Counted from the stretch's first letter, positions 43,860 through 52,243 are shown. The stretch is 64,000 bases of DNA from Guptibacillus spartinae (GCF_028610625.1 NZ_JAQQWU010000013.1:1-64000); one strand, 5' to 3'. Notes: generated by a model not told the origin, from the letters alone. Numbers and translations are program-made.

Positions 43860-44395
43860 GTCTCAATCACATAATCCGCCTTCTCTACTGGCCGAACCTG
43901 CTCCAAATAAAACCTCTCAGCCTTCCAATACCGTTCCTCAAATTTCTTTACGTTTTGCTGAGTAGCTGTTGATTCTCGCTGAAACCGTACTTCTTGTGCA
44001 CAATCCAGGTAGACAACCTGATCAAACGCCTGTCGCCACTCACTTCTTTGCAGAAAGACTCCTTCAATCACGATCACGTCAGCATCACTCTTTTGCTCCA
44101 AAAGCTCTTTCTTCACCTTCTCGAGATCCCACTGTAAAAAGTAATATTCCATCCACTCTTGATGCCCCGTGTTGTACCTTCGATTTCGTGGTTCAACGTA
44201 ATCATCCAAATGATAAATAACCGTACAATACCCTGATGACTTAAAAAAATGCTCTAGTTTGGAGACAAAGGTCGTTTTCCCAGAACGACTTAACCCATCT
44301 ACACCTAACACAAAAGGGGGGATAATTGGGCTTTTCGGTAATAACTTAGTTAGATCAAACTCCGACAAGCTGAATCGGGTCGCTTCGATGTTCAT
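43856..44395 (-). CDS. Uridine-kinase-like P-loop kinase
   Basis: 179 aa. Walker A GVDGLSRSGKTT near residue 32-43, a substrate Asp pair in YHLDDYVEPRNRRYNTG, Walker B-like VIVIEGVFLQRSEW, and a lid region REST..QQNVKKFEERYW. It belongs to the uridine kinase/phosphoribulokinase-like group of small P-loop kinases found in bacilli; the true substrate is unproven. TGATG overlap with the preceding membrane gene. Confidence 0.82.
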   Translation of the reverse strand: MNIEATRFSLSEFDLTKLLPKSPIIPPFVLGVDGLSRSGKTTFVSKLEHFFKSSGYCTVIYHLDDYVEPRNRRYNTGHQEWMEYYFLQWDLEKVKKELLEQKSDADVIVIEGVFLQRSEWRQAFDQVVYLDCAQEVRFQRESTATQQNVKKFEERYWKAERFYLEQVRPVEKADYVIET

Positions 44396-45000
44396 CACTC
44401 TCCCTTCAAAATCATTATCTCTTTATTTGCTAGCACAAGAACTTTATTGCCATCTCGCATTCTTAGTCGTGCCTCGCCTTTTCGATAGGCTTCAACCTCA
44501 TCCCAAGTAAATGAAAGATTCGTTTCATAGATTTTCGTATATACCATGGGAAAGTTCTTTTTGTACACAAAAAGATCCCGATGGCTGTCATTCCCCGGGT
44601 GAATGCCTGGTAAGTTCCCAAGGCGAATCAAATAGTCGTCGCTCATTTGATCAGTTTGAATAGCTTTTACTTCTCCGCCAGTCGAAACACTATTCACGAT
44701 CGTAAGCGCTCCATAGAATGCTAGAGTGAGCATGATACCGATGAATAAGAAGAATTTGAAGAGGCGTTGCTTTGGTAAACGAAGGATCCTCACTGACCAG
44801 ATGATTAGAAAAAGAAGATCCCAATAGAAAAAGGATGGGGCAAGGGGCTCTTTATAGAAGTACACCGTGTGGTTATCGATGCTACTGAATAACATAACTA
44901 AGCGTAAGAGGACATAAATCGTGCTAAGCAAATAAAACGCGAGTCTACTCTTTTTCCAAACACTTTTCATTTTATCGCCTGCTATCAATGAACTTGTCAT
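44395..45000 (-). CDS. Membrane protein, function unknown
   Basis: Up to 201 aa: three transmembrane segments in the N-terminal half (AFYLLSTIYVLLRLVMLFS, FFYWDLLFLIIWSVRIL, FFLFIGIMLTLAFYGALTIV) and an outer C-terminal domain (GEVKAIQTDQMSDDYLIRLGNLPG...). The start is uncertain (45000 or ATG at 44970); neither has a strong site. Its stop overlaps the kinase start. No family recognised. Confidence 0.72.
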   Translation of the reverse strand: MTSSLIAGDKMKSVWKKSRLAFYLLSTIYVLLRLVMLFSSIDNHTVYFYKEPLAPSFFYWDLLFLIIWSVRILRLPKQRLFKFFLFIGIMLTLAFYGALTIVNSVSTGGEVKAIQTDQMSDDYLIRLGNLPGIHPGNDSHRDLFVYKKNFPMVYTKIYETNLSFTWDEVEAYRKGEARLRMRDGNKVLVLANKEIMILKGE

Positions 45001-45077
45001 ACATCGTCACACCACCAAAATAGGCTGGGACAACGAGAACTATAAACACGATGCCCTCGACTTTTTCGTTTAATCTT

Positions 45078-45272
45078 TTAGATTTTTCTTTTATAAACCT
45101 TTGAGTCCCAGCACCTAGAAAAGAATTTATGTACAATAACGAGAATCACGGCGTATAGAAGATTGTCAGCAAGTTGAAGTTCACCCTTCTGAAAAAAATC
45201 GAGCATACAAAGGAGAATGAGCGCTCCGGCAAACAACACGACGTATGGATACCGCTTGCTTTTTTGCTTCAT
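45078..45272 (-). CDS. Small two-helix membrane protein
   Basis: 64 aa: basic start MKQKSKRYPY, helix VVLFAGALILLCMLDFF, short loop, helix LLYAVILVIVHKFF, basic end. ATG at 45272 overlaps the nucleotidyltransferase stop (ATGA) and has GGAGGAG 5 nt upstream. Function unknown. Confidence 0.7.
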   Translation of the reverse strand: MKQKSKRYPYVVLFAGALILLCMLDFFQKGELQLADNLLYAVILVIVHKFFSRCWDSKVYKRKI

Positions 45273-45871
45273 TCTCTCTCCTCCCATGGAATAATTTTAA
45301 GCTCTGGCCAGTGCGCTAACCATTTTGCTACTTTCGCTTCATATACCTCTCGTGAAATCAATCGCTTGTTTGGACGCACGATTAACCCGAACAAATCATG
45401 CAAACCATATGGCGCATAGACCTTAAAGGCACCTTTTTGGTCGATTTTCGCACCGATGGCCGTTGCTGTCGTTGGCCAACTGTTAATGGCGTCTTCAAGT
45501 GAAGAATAAGGTTCAATCCGCTTTCCAAACTTCTTCTCATACCAAAGGTGAACACGCGCTTCATTTTTGGCATCAATTTTAAAGGGAGATAGCAAGCGCT
45601 GCATCCGCTTCTCAATGACGATTTCTTTCTCTTCACTTAGATTCATCTTATCGTAATACACAATATCTAAGTCATGAATGCCATATTCAATCGGACGATT
45701 CGTTTGATTATTCCAGACCGTTTGGACAATGCATCCTGCTCCAAGATAAGCGTGATCAAATTCCTTTTGTAACACTTCGAGCGCATGTGGTATCGCACGA
45801 TTCAGTGCTAGAATGCGCTCGAGTGCTTCTATTAGTTCGTGAATATCTTTGCTTTTCAATGATTGTGCCAC
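45269..45871 (-). CDS. Nucleotidyltransferase family protein (DUF925/NTP_transf_6)
   Basis: 200 aa. A nucleotidyltransferase fold of the YiaA-type: GAGCIVQTVWN, IHDLDIVYYD (metal-binding DxD), EARVHLWYEKKFG, INSWPTTATAIGAK and HDLFGLIVRPNK are the family landmarks. Starts with GTG immediately after the upstream lipoprotein stop, with GGAGG inside that gene. Reaction unknown for the family. Confidence 0.85.
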   Translation of the reverse strand: MAQSLKSKDIHELIEALERILALNRAIPHALEVLQKEFDHAYLGAGCIVQTVWNNQTNRPIEYGIHDLDIVYYDKMNLSEEKEIVIEKRMQRLLSPFKIDAKNEARVHLWYEKKFGKRIEPYSSLEDAINSWPTTATAIGAKIDQKGAFKVYAPYGLHDLFGLIVRPNKRLISREVYEAKVAKWLAHWPELKIIPWEERE

Positions 45872-46330
45872 TTATTCTACCTCCACCACGACCGTTCCAA
45901 ATAATTCACCGTCCACATAAGCATCCAGCTCCCATCTTCCCTTTGAAGGGAGTTGCATGGAAGAAGGGGTATGAGCATCTGCTCCATTGTTCGGCCCACC
46001 TAATTCGCTAGATTCGAAAGCAACGATTTCTTCATTTGTCTCCTGATTGTGACCGATGACTTTAAACGGCCCGTCCAGTTCACTCTCTTCTCCCCATAAA
46101 TGCCACATGTACTTGTTTGGCTCTCCTGCTTCAAACGTTGTTGCATCATCGTAAATAAAGCCAAGTTTTCCTTTTTCTCCAATCATCGTATAGGATCCTG
46201 ATGTAAAGGTGTCACTAACCGCTAATTCAGATTCCTTCTGAACAACCTGCTTAGCTCCCGCATTTTCCTCGTCACTGCAGCCAGTTAAAAGAATGAAGAG
46301 CAATGGCACGATTTTCAACCAGTTTCTCAA
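45872..46330 (-). CDS. DUF4871-like lipoprotein
   Basis: 152 aa: signal peptide LKIVPLLFILLTGC with lipobox, then a beta-rich domain (GSYTMIGEKGKLGFIYDDATTFEAGEPNKYMWHLWG, PSKGRWELDAYVDGELFGTVVVEV) as in DUF4871 proteins. TTG start; GGAGGAG lies about 10 nt upstream. First gene of the eight-gene unit running down to 42402. Confidence 0.78.
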   Translation of the reverse strand: MRNWLKIVPLLFILLTGCSDEENAGAKQVVQKESELAVSDTFTSGSYTMIGEKGKLGFIYDDATTFEAGEPNKYMWHLWGEESELDGPFKVIGHNQETNEEIVAFESSELGGPNNGADAHTPSSMQLPSKGRWELDAYVDGELFGTVVVEVE

Positions 46331-46354
46331 GCCGTTTCATCTCCTCCAGTCCTT

Positions 46355-46552
46355 TTAACGTAAAAATTTATCATACTGGTCGATTTGGTCAGGATGAATG
46401 CCAGTGCTTTGCTGGGCTTCACGCTGCATGGACTGATTGCATGCCTGACAAACGTAGCTTGATTCTGGATTTTGCTTTAGTTTTCGAAACTGTGGATCAG
46501 ACGGCTTCACCTGGAACTTCTTCTTACAGAAAAAACAATTTTTTTCAAGCAT
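46355..46552 (-). CDS. Small zinc-ribbon protein (DUF2197/YlaI-like)
   Basis: 65 aa: C-x2-C (CFFC) and C-x2-C (CQAC) pairs 31 residues apart, with RKLKQNPESSYVCQACNQSMQREA between and after, as in YlaI-type zinc ribbons. I take the ATG at 46552 (MLEKNCFFC) with GGGGAAT upstream over 46597. It precedes the DUF4871 gene by 24 bp and may lead that operon. Function unknown. Confidence 0.7.
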   Translation of the reverse strand: MLEKNCFFCKKKFQVKPSDPQFRKLKQNPESSYVCQACNQSMQREAQQSTGIHPDQIDQYDKFLR

Positions 46553-46646
46553 CCATATTCCCCATTTCAAATAGTGACGTATCACTATACATTTCAATAA
46601 AAGGGAATAAATTCCTTCAGCGTCGTTTCCCTTTTACGACGAAGAA

Positions 46647-46718
46647 TTACCTTTTCTTTCTACGAATGATGATAATGGTAGTGATGACGATCAAGAGTAA
46701 AAAAAATCCTTCCTCCAA
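46647..46718 (-). CDS. Possible 23-residue membrane peptide
   Basis: A strong site GGAGGTGA stands 8 nt before a TTG that opens MEEGFFLLLIVITTIIIIRRKKR: two acidic residues, a 16-residue hydrophobic helix and a RRKKR tail, then TAA. The orientation rule for a single-span peptide is met. Too short for ordinary gene calling; no known family. A neighbouring CGTCGT/ACGACG stem at 46621-46641 has no T run. Confidence 0.4.
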   Translation of the reverse strand: MEEGFFLLLIVITTIIIIRRKKR

Positions 46719-46789
46719 CTCCCTCACCTCCGCTAGGTACCCTAAATGAACCGGGGTTATAATAGAACTTACGAACCAAAGGAGAAAAC

Positions 46790-46827
46790 GTTTCAAAATA
46801 AAGAAATCGCACTTGGTCAGTGCGATT
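46790..46827 (-). terminator. Terminator after the GNAT gene at 46903
   Basis: Arms AATCGCACT/AGTGCGATT (46805-46813, 46819-46827), then TCTTTATTTT on the minus strand. Confidence 0.7.
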
Positions 46828-46902
46828 AGCGTAGTACGAATTAGGCGTAGCGATTAAGAATATCTGTCAGCTGGATTACTTCGTCTGTCATAAAGTGGAC
46901 AT

Positions 46903-47373
46903 TTATATTCGCTTCACGAACACGACTCGCTCTTTCCCCGGACCGTCATAATTTGAGTGAACCGCAATGCCATTCACAACGCGATTACCGCCTTCTATTT
47001 CAAATCCCATCCGAATGTGGTAGGCAATGGAATTTTTATTAACTGGGGAGGTCACGCAGCGCACCAGGCTTCTGCCGTATAGCTTCATCGTATGAAAGAA
47101 AGATTCATAGAGTTGACGACCAATATGATTGCCTCTATGTAAGGGATGAACCCCAACAAAATGGATATACCCTTCGTGAAGATGGGATTGTGAAAGAAAC
47201 CCAATTAAAAAGCCGATAATCTGCCCATTCTCCTCTGCCACAAAGCTTGTATTCGAAAAATGATCAAAAAATAACTTCGGGAGCATATCTCTCATCTGCC
47301 TCCCATCCCACCACTCATTAATAAGAGGAGAGATCGAATAGTAGTCTGACTGCTTCACGTAACGTATGTTCAT
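46903..47373 (-). CDS. GNAT-family N-acetyltransferase
   Basis: 156 aa acetyl-CoA-dependent acyltransferase: FVAEENGQIIGFLIGFLSQ (beta4), HFVGVHPLHRGNHIGRQLYESFF with the R-G-x2-G-R/K acetyl-CoA loop, then VNKNSIAYHIRMGFEIEGG. ATG at 47373 has GGAGGG just upstream. Single gene; substrate unknown. Confidence 0.9.
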   Translation of the reverse strand: MNIRYVKQSDYYSISPLINEWWDGRQMRDMLPKLFFDHFSNTSFVAEENGQIIGFLIGFLSQSHLHEGYIHFVGVHPLHRGNHIGRQLYESFFHTMKLYGRSLVRCVTSPVNKNSIAYHIRMGFEIEGGNRVVNGIAVHSNYDGPGKERVVFVKRI

Positions 47374-47494
47374 AAAACCCTCCAATCGGACCTTGTGTAA
47401 GTTTGAAATTGTAACTCGTACTGTATGTATCCACTTTCGTCTTACTCACAATTATTTCAAATTATTCCTTATTCCTCAATCACTTCTTTCAACA

Positions 47495-47520
47495 GGGGGT
47501 CAGGTACGTACCTGACCCCC
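47495..47520. repeat. Dispersed palindrome, copy b
   Basis: GGGGGTCAGG-TACGTA-CCTGACCCCC, perfect. In the divergent region between the GNAT and PadR genes, 12 bp upstream of the PadR promoter. Confidence 0.9.
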
Positions 47521-47532
47521 ACTCCACATCAA

Positions 47533-47596
47533 TTGACTATTCCAGTTACCAACTATATGATAAGACAGTCAGGTTTTATATCTTAAAGATATAAAA
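47533..47596 (+). promoter_or_regulatory. PadR/DHA2 operon promoter and operator
   Basis: TTGACT (47533-47538), 17 nt, TATGAT (47556-47561). Right after it is a perfect palindrome, TTTTATATCTT-a-AAGATATAAAA (47574-47596), placed to block transcription just past the start point; probable PadR operator. Confidence 0.72.
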
Positions 47597-47624
47597 ATCC
47601 AAACTAAAGGAGAGCGGTCAAGAA

Positions 47625-48188
47625 ATGTACGAATTGTTTATACTTGGTGAGCTAATGGACAAACCAACGCACGGCTACCTCCTTCAGTATGTATTAGATA
47701 AAGTGATTGGCCCTAATCGAAAATTAAGCTGGGGCGTGCTTTATCCACTGATCCAACGATTGACGGATGAAGGGTATGTCAAACAAACCATTGATGAAGA
47801 AGGCGGCCGCGGGCGTCCTAAAAAAATGATTAGCCTCACCGATAAAGGTCGATTTCGTTTTCACCAGCTTATGGAAGAATCGATTCCCTACGATCAAACG
47901 GCAGAGGATACCTTTGATATTAAGGTAAGTAATTTTCACCATGTCAGAAAGGAAGTTCAGCTCGTTATCCTCGACCAGTTTGAAGGTTATCTTTATTTTC
48001 TTCTTAAGCACATTGATGATAACGATACGATTATTACGGATAATGCCTCCATTTCTAAGCAAGAAAAGCAAAGCATTCAACGCGTGCTTCAGCGTCGAAG
48101 AAAGAAACTGGATGCTGAATTGAACTGGGTTCACGATGAATTACAACATATCAAGGAGGATCTCAATCATGAATCAGACATTACATAA
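47625..48188 (+). CDS. PadR-family regulator (long form)
   Basis: 187 aa: winged helix (FILGELMDKPTHGYLLQYVLDKVIG ... LSWGVLYPLIQRLTDEGYVKQ ... GRPKKMISLTDKGRFRFHQLM) and a C-terminal helical dimerisation region of the PadR Vir_act_alpha_C type. AAAGGAG precedes the ATG. The DHA2 exporter starts inside its last 20 nt, so they are cotranslated; it should repress its own operon. Confidence 0.92.
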   Translation: MYELFILGELMDKPTHGYLLQYVLDKVIGPNRKLSWGVLYPLIQRLTDEGYVKQTIDEEGGRGRPKKMISLTDKGRFRFHQLMEESIPYDQTAEDTFDIKVSNFHHVRKEVQLVILDQFEGYLYFLLKHIDDNDTIITDNASISKQEKQSIQRVLQRRRKKLDAELNWVHDELQHIKEDLNHESDIT

Positions 48189-49752
48189 CCAACATCCAGA
48201 TCCGAAAAGATGGTTTGCTTTAGCAGCTGTTTGTTTCGGATTATTCATGGCATTACTGGACGTCACCATCGTGAACGTCGCTTTACCCACAATCCAGGAA
48301 GAGTTTCAGTCAGACTTCAGTGAACTAGAATGGGTACTAAACGCATACACTCTTGTTTTCGCTGTGGCACTTATTACCGTCGCCAGACTAGGGGATATTT
48401 ACGGAAGAAAATTGTTCTTTATGCTGGGACTGATCGTATTTAGCATTGGCTCGCTTCTTTGTGCTCTTGCACCAGACATTATGTCACTGAACATTTTTCG
48501 CGGCATTCAAGGCCTAGGTGCATCCGCCATGATGTCCCTTTCCATGGCGATCATTTCTACAACGTTTACAGGAAAAGAACGCGGAATCGCTTTTGGTGTT
48601 TGGGGGAGTGTCAGTGGACTCGCAACAGCGATTGGCCCGCTCGTTGGCGGGATTCTAGTCGAAAAAATCAATTGGGAATCCATCTTCTATATTAACCTTC
48701 CCATCGGATTAATCGCTCTCGGAATGGCCTACTTTTTTATCAAAGAATCGAAAGATAACCAGGCTTCTAAATCCATCGACTTGTGGGGCGTGCTTCTCAT
48801 TACCACCGCCGTTTTTTGTTTAGTGTTTGGACTCATCGAGGTCAACCAGCCACAGCTTGATTGGACATCACCACGTATTCTAGCATTACTCGGTGGATCA
48901 CTTGTGAGCTTTATTGTTTTCATCCTAGTTGAACTAAGATTAAAATCTCCAATGGTTAATCCAAGGATCTTTAAGAATCTAAGCTATTCAGGTGCGTGTA
49001 TTGCGGCATTCTGTCTTAGTGCAGGCGTGTATGCTTTATTTTTCTATTTAACATTGTTGCTTCAAAACTATTTTGGCTACACGGCTCTCGAAACCGGGAT
49101 CCGATTTATAACGATTAGTGGCTTTGCTTTAATACTCGGACCCGTCTCCGGCATCCTTTCCAATAAAATTGGCACGAAGCCACTCATTAGCGGAGCGCTC
49201 GCGATCCTTTCTGTCGCGGTATTCATGATGACTGTCGTATCGAGTGAGCAAAGCACCTGGACAGCATTAATTGCTGCGTTCTTACTAGCAGGAATCGGGA
49301 ATGGCCTTGTTAATCCACCCATTTCCACGACAGCTGTCGACACCGTACCAAACCGTATTGTCGGGATGGCATCAGGTGTGAACAACGTATCACGACAAAT
49401 TGGCATTGCCTTTGGGACGGCTTTTCTTGGAGCAATCCTTTCTAATCAATACGTTGATGCGATCCAAAATAAAATTAGTGGTCTCAAGGCGATTCCAGAG
49501 AACGCCAGGCAAGAGATCATTGACGGCGTCTCAGCAGCCGGTCCAATTGCAGGGAGTCAAGGTTTACAAGGCCCCGGGTCTGAGCAATATCAAAATATGC
49601 CTGGATTTTCTGAAATTCAGAACATCGCAAAGACTGCATTTGTGAACAGTCTTGATCAAGTCTTTATTGCTGCAGGAATTATTTTAGCGATTGGAGCGAT
49701 TTTAAGTTTACTGCTCATTCGCAAAAGTGATTTTCTTAATGATAAGGCCTAA
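48169..49752 (+). CDS. DHA2-family MFS multidrug transporter
   Basis: 527 aa, 14 transmembrane segments: LFMALLDVTIVNVALPTIQEEF in helix 1 (motif D1), YTLVFAVALITVARLGDIYGRKLFF (motif A), and GPLVGGILVEKINWESIFYINLPIG (motif C) are clear. AAGGAGG lies 8 nt before the ATG at 48169. Controlled by the overlapping PadR gene. Drug range unknown. Confidence 0.93.
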   Translation: MNQTLHNQHPDPKRWFALAAVCFGLFMALLDVTIVNVALPTIQEEFQSDFSELEWVLNAYTLVFAVALITVARLGDIYGRKLFFMLGLIVFSIGSLLCALAPDIMSLNIFRGIQGLGASAMMSLSMAIISTTFTGKERGIAFGVWGSVSGLATAIGPLVGGILVEKINWESIFYINLPIGLIALGMAYFFIKESKDNQASKSIDLWGVLLITTAVFCLVFGLIEVNQPQLDWTSPRILALLGGSLVSFIVFILVELRLKSPMVNPRIFKNLSYSGACIAAFCLSAGVYALFFYLTLLLQNYFGYTALETGIRFITISGFALILGPVSGILSNKIGTKPLISGALAILSVAVFMMTVVSSEQSTWTALIAAFLLAGIGNGLVNPPISTTAVDTVPNRIVGMASGVNNVSRQIGIAFGTAFLGAILSNQYVDAIQNKISGLKAIPENARQEIIDGVSAAGPIAGSQGLQGPGSEQYQNMPGFSEIQNIAKTAFVNSLDQVFIAAGIILAIGAILSLLLIRKSDFLNDKA

Positions 49753-49793
49753 AAAAAGGAGGGTTCCGGTACATACCGGCCCCTCCCTTTTTT
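49751..49793. terminator. Bidirectional terminator
   Basis: AAAAAAGGAGGG...CCTCCCTTTTTT with an inner CCGGT-N4-ACCGG stem, between the convergent DHA2 and pentapeptide genes. Different from the GGGGGTCAGG repeat family. Confidence 0.88.
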
Positions 49794-50439
49794 ATTCCAC
49801 TACCGTTAATCCTAGCAGTTTGGCAAACCCAATCGCCTGATTAGGTGAAACTTCACATCCTTCTAACGTTTCAAAATCTACATGAAGACGTTCAAAGGTA
49901 CACGTGCTAATGTCCACTCCCTTTAAGCGGGTTTGCACAAAGTTCGCTTCATTTAAATCACAAAAAGCGTAAACTGTTTTGATAAACTGACTCCCGTGAT
50001 AGTTGGCATTTTGTAACGAAGTGCCATGAAACCGAACTTGCTTCAAACGCGCATCCACAAAACTACTGAAATGGGCCATCCCATTTTCAAATGTCACATG
50101 ACCAAGATTCACTTCAGTAAAGTCTGTCCCCATTAGTTTGCAGTCCTGGAATTTTACACGGTGGATAATCCCTTCACTGAAATTCACATTTGAAAGGTTA
50201 CAATTCTCAAAAATCACATCTGTGAGATCAATTCGAGGTAACGTCGTATTCGTAAACGTCACATTTCGAAAAACAACATTTGAAAGAATGGCTCTTTCAA
50301 GTTCCACATCCTCGACTGTTTCTCCCGTAATCTCACAATTCATTAAGGTGTAATCTTCATCATTAAAAATCGCTCGAAAGCTTCCTTCTTCTAATACTCT
50401 TGGAATTTTAGGTCGATCGACCTTCACTTTTTGACTCAT
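49792..50439 (-). CDS. Pentapeptide-repeat protein (Qnr-like fold)
   Basis: 215 aa; from about residue 45 most of the chain reads as A(D/N)LxX pentapeptides (FENCNLSNVNF, FQDCKLMGTDF, TSLQNANYHGSQF, FVQTRLKGVDISTC), a right-handed quadrilateral beta helix. Length and layout recall chromosomal Qnr-type proteins that shield gyrase from quinolones, but the homology cannot be judged by eye and other roles are possible. AAGGGTG precedes the ATG. Confidence 0.85.
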   Translation of the reverse strand: MSQKVKVDRPKIPRVLEEGSFRAIFNDEDYTLMNCEITGETVEDVELERAILSNVVFRNVTFTNTTLPRIDLTDVIFENCNLSNVNFSEGIIHRVKFQDCKLMGTDFTEVNLGHVTFENGMAHFSSFVDARLKQVRFHGTSLQNANYHGSQFIKTVYAFCDLNEANFVQTRLKGVDISTCTFERLHVDFETLEGCEVSPNQAIGFAKLLGLTVVE

Positions 50440-50548
50440 CCAAACACCCTTCGCTTTGTTCTCTCATCAGTAGAACAATACCATAACACTGAAAGGGAAT
50501 TGTAGACTGTTATTTAGAAGATAAGTGTGTACAATCCGAGAAGGGAAG

Positions 50549-51040
50549 CTAGTTCCCTTCTGTTTCACTGTTCTCAAATTCATTTTTATAAAACCATTTG
50601 TAAAAAAGTCTTGAAATAAAATTGGTGATTCCTAATGAAAGGAAACTATAATACCACTTCCATTTCACATACTTAATCAGGTTCGTATAACGTTCCGCTA
50701 ATACTTCTCCACCCGTGATTAACCCGACGTGAAAAAGATAGTAAAGGAACTGAATGACCTTATTTCGTTTCTCTGGATAATTTAAATTGAAAATGGCACA
50801 AAAAGACGGATATATGAAATATTCAAATGTAAAACTACTTTTATTCGATTTTCTCATAAACCTTACAGGATATTTGATTAATCCTTTCTCTACCACCCAC
50901 AAACCTAAAAACCAGGTGAGAAATTGTTTGAAAAACATTACGACAATAACATGTCTTATTTTGTTTTTCGGAACAAAACGAACGAGCAATACAGCAGTGA
51001 TTAGCCAGATACCATACAGGATACCTCGATCCTTCGACAA
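50549..51040 (-). CDS. CBO0543-family membrane protein
   Basis: 163 aa, four or five transmembrane segments (ILYGIWLITAVLLVRFVP, VIVVMFFKQFLTWFLGLWVV, EYFIYPSFCAIFNLNYP, VIQFLYYLFHVGLITGGEVLAERYTNLI). The P-x-FCxxFN and GEVLxERYTxLIxYxxW pattern is that of the CBO0543 family. TTG start with GAGGAGGTG upstream. Function unknown; single gene. Confidence 0.8.
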   Translation of the reverse strand: MSKDRGILYGIWLITAVLLVRFVPKNKIRHVIVVMFFKQFLTWFLGLWVVEKGLIKYPVRFMRKSNKSSFTFEYFIYPSFCAIFNLNYPEKRNKVIQFLYYLFHVGLITGGEVLAERYTNLIKYVKWKWYYSFLSLGITNFISRLFYKWFYKNEFENSETEGN

Positions 51041-51162
51041 TTCTCACACCTCCTCTATTCTATTACTGTTTCCGAAAATAGCACTGTAATACATTCGTTT
51101 GTAACATCATTCAATTCCTTTTATGTGATGGGTCCGCAGGAGATGGATAATTGTCTTTATTA

Positions 51163-51186
51163 GGGGTCAGGCTCGAGCCTGACCCC
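51163..51186. repeat. Dispersed palindrome, copy c
   Basis: GGGGTCAGG-CTCGAG-CCTGACCCC, perfect, one G/C pair shorter; followed by an extra half unit TTGACCCCACCC. In the divergent region before czcD. Confidence 0.88.
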
Positions 51187-51202
51187 ACTTGACCCCACCC
51201 TG

Positions 51203-51254
51203 TTTAAACCACACAAATATGTGGTACAATCAATATATGAACACATAATCATAT
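51203..51254 (+). promoter_or_regulatory. czcD promoter with ArsR/CzrA-type operator
   Basis: TTTAAA (51203-51208), 16 nt, TACAAT (51225-51230). Just past the -10 is ATATGAACA-CA-TAATCATAT (51235-51254), close to the 12-2-12 operator of zinc-sensing ArsR/SmtB proteins such as CzrA. Predicts derepression by excess Zn or Co. Confidence 0.6.
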
Positions 51255-51289
51255 TATACACACAAGGAACACTAACTGGAGGTATTACC

Positions 51290-52201
51290 ATGGCACACAA
51301 TCATTCTCACGATCATGATCATCACCATTCAGCTAATAAAAAAGCGCTCTTCATTAGCTTTCTACTTATCGCTTCTTTTATGATCCTTGAGGTAATAGGG
51401 GGATTTGTTACAAATAGTCTTGCGCTTTTATCCGATGCGGGACATATGCTGAGCGACACGGTAGCCCTAGGCATGAGTTTGCTTGCATTTAAGCTTGGCG
51501 AGAAAGCATCCGATAAGGACAAGACCTATGGGTACAAACGGTTTGAAATTCTAGCTGCTTTCTTAAACGGTATTGCTCTTATTGCTATTTCTTTCTATAT
51601 CCTATGGGAATCTGTTAATCGCTTTATCGATCCTCCTGATGTAGCTAGTACAGGCATGTTGATTATTGCGACGATTGGTTTTATCGTAAACGTTCTAGTG
51701 GCTTGGATCTTAATGAAAGGTGATACTTCAGAGAACTTAAACTTACGAAGCGCTTTTTTACATGTTCTTGGCGATTTATTAGGTTCAATTGGTGCTATTA
51801 TCGCCGCCCTGCTCATCATGTTCGTCGGCTGGAATTATGCAGATCCGATCGCAAGCTCAATCGTAGCTGTTCTTGTTTTACTCAGTGGGATTCGAGTTAC
51901 AAAAGATTCCTTTCATGTCTTAATGGAAGGAACACCTTCAAATATTGATCTAGAAGAAGTGAAGGAAATGGTAACCGGTTTAGATGGTGTAAAGTCAATC
52001 CATGACGTTCATATTTGGAACATCACTTCTGACTTCCCTGCATTCACGTGTCATCTTGTTGTCAAACAAGGTTGTGACCGTGATGAACTCCTTCAACTCT
52101 TAAATCAAAAACTACATGACCAGTTCGATCTAAGTCACACCACCGTCCAAATGGAATGTGACACATCCGAAATCAAGCATCAAGAAAAGAACTGCAATTA
52201 A
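51290..52201 (+). CDS. czcD: Cation diffusion facilitator zinc exporter
   Basis: 303-aa CDF transporter, antiports Zn(II)/Co(II) out for protons. His-rich cytosolic start (MAHNHSHDHDHHH), six transmembrane segments with the metal-site HxxxD pairs (LLSDAGHMLSD in helix 2; FLHVLGDLLGS in helix 5), and a C-terminal metallochaperone-like domain (VHIWNITSDFPAFTCHLVV) ending near C-N. ATG at 51290 has GGAGGTATTACC upstream. A SmtB-like operator precedes it, but no ArsR gene lies in the window. Confidence 0.94.
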   Translation: MAHNHSHDHDHHHSANKKALFISFLLIASFMILEVIGGFVTNSLALLSDAGHMLSDTVALGMSLLAFKLGEKASDKDKTYGYKRFEILAAFLNGIALIAISFYILWESVNRFIDPPDVASTGMLIIATIGFIVNVLVAWILMKGDTSENLNLRSAFLHVLGDLLGSIGAIIAALLIMFVGWNYADPIASSIVAVLVLLSGIRVTKDSFHVLMEGTPSNIDLEEVKEMVTGLDGVKSIHDVHIWNITSDFPAFTCHLVVKQGCDRDELLQLLNQKLHDQFDLSHTTVQMECDTSEIKHQEKNCN

Positions 52202-52203
52202 AA

Positions 52204-52243
52204 AAAGAAAGGGGGTCAGGCACGTGCCTGACCCCCTTTCTTT
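52204..52243. repeat. Dispersed palindrome, copy d, acting as bidirectional terminator
   Basis: GGGGGTCAGG-CACGTG-CCTGACCCCC (52211-52236), extended by AAAGAAA/TTTCTTT flanks, between convergent czcD and gntP. With T runs on both sides it is a competent terminator both ways. Confidence 0.9.

Noticed and set aside
46303-46749. 148-aa plus-strand frame over the lipoprotein and zinc-ribbon genes
   Set aside because: No start signal; low-complexity basic translation; minus-strand genes there have lipobox and Cys pairs.
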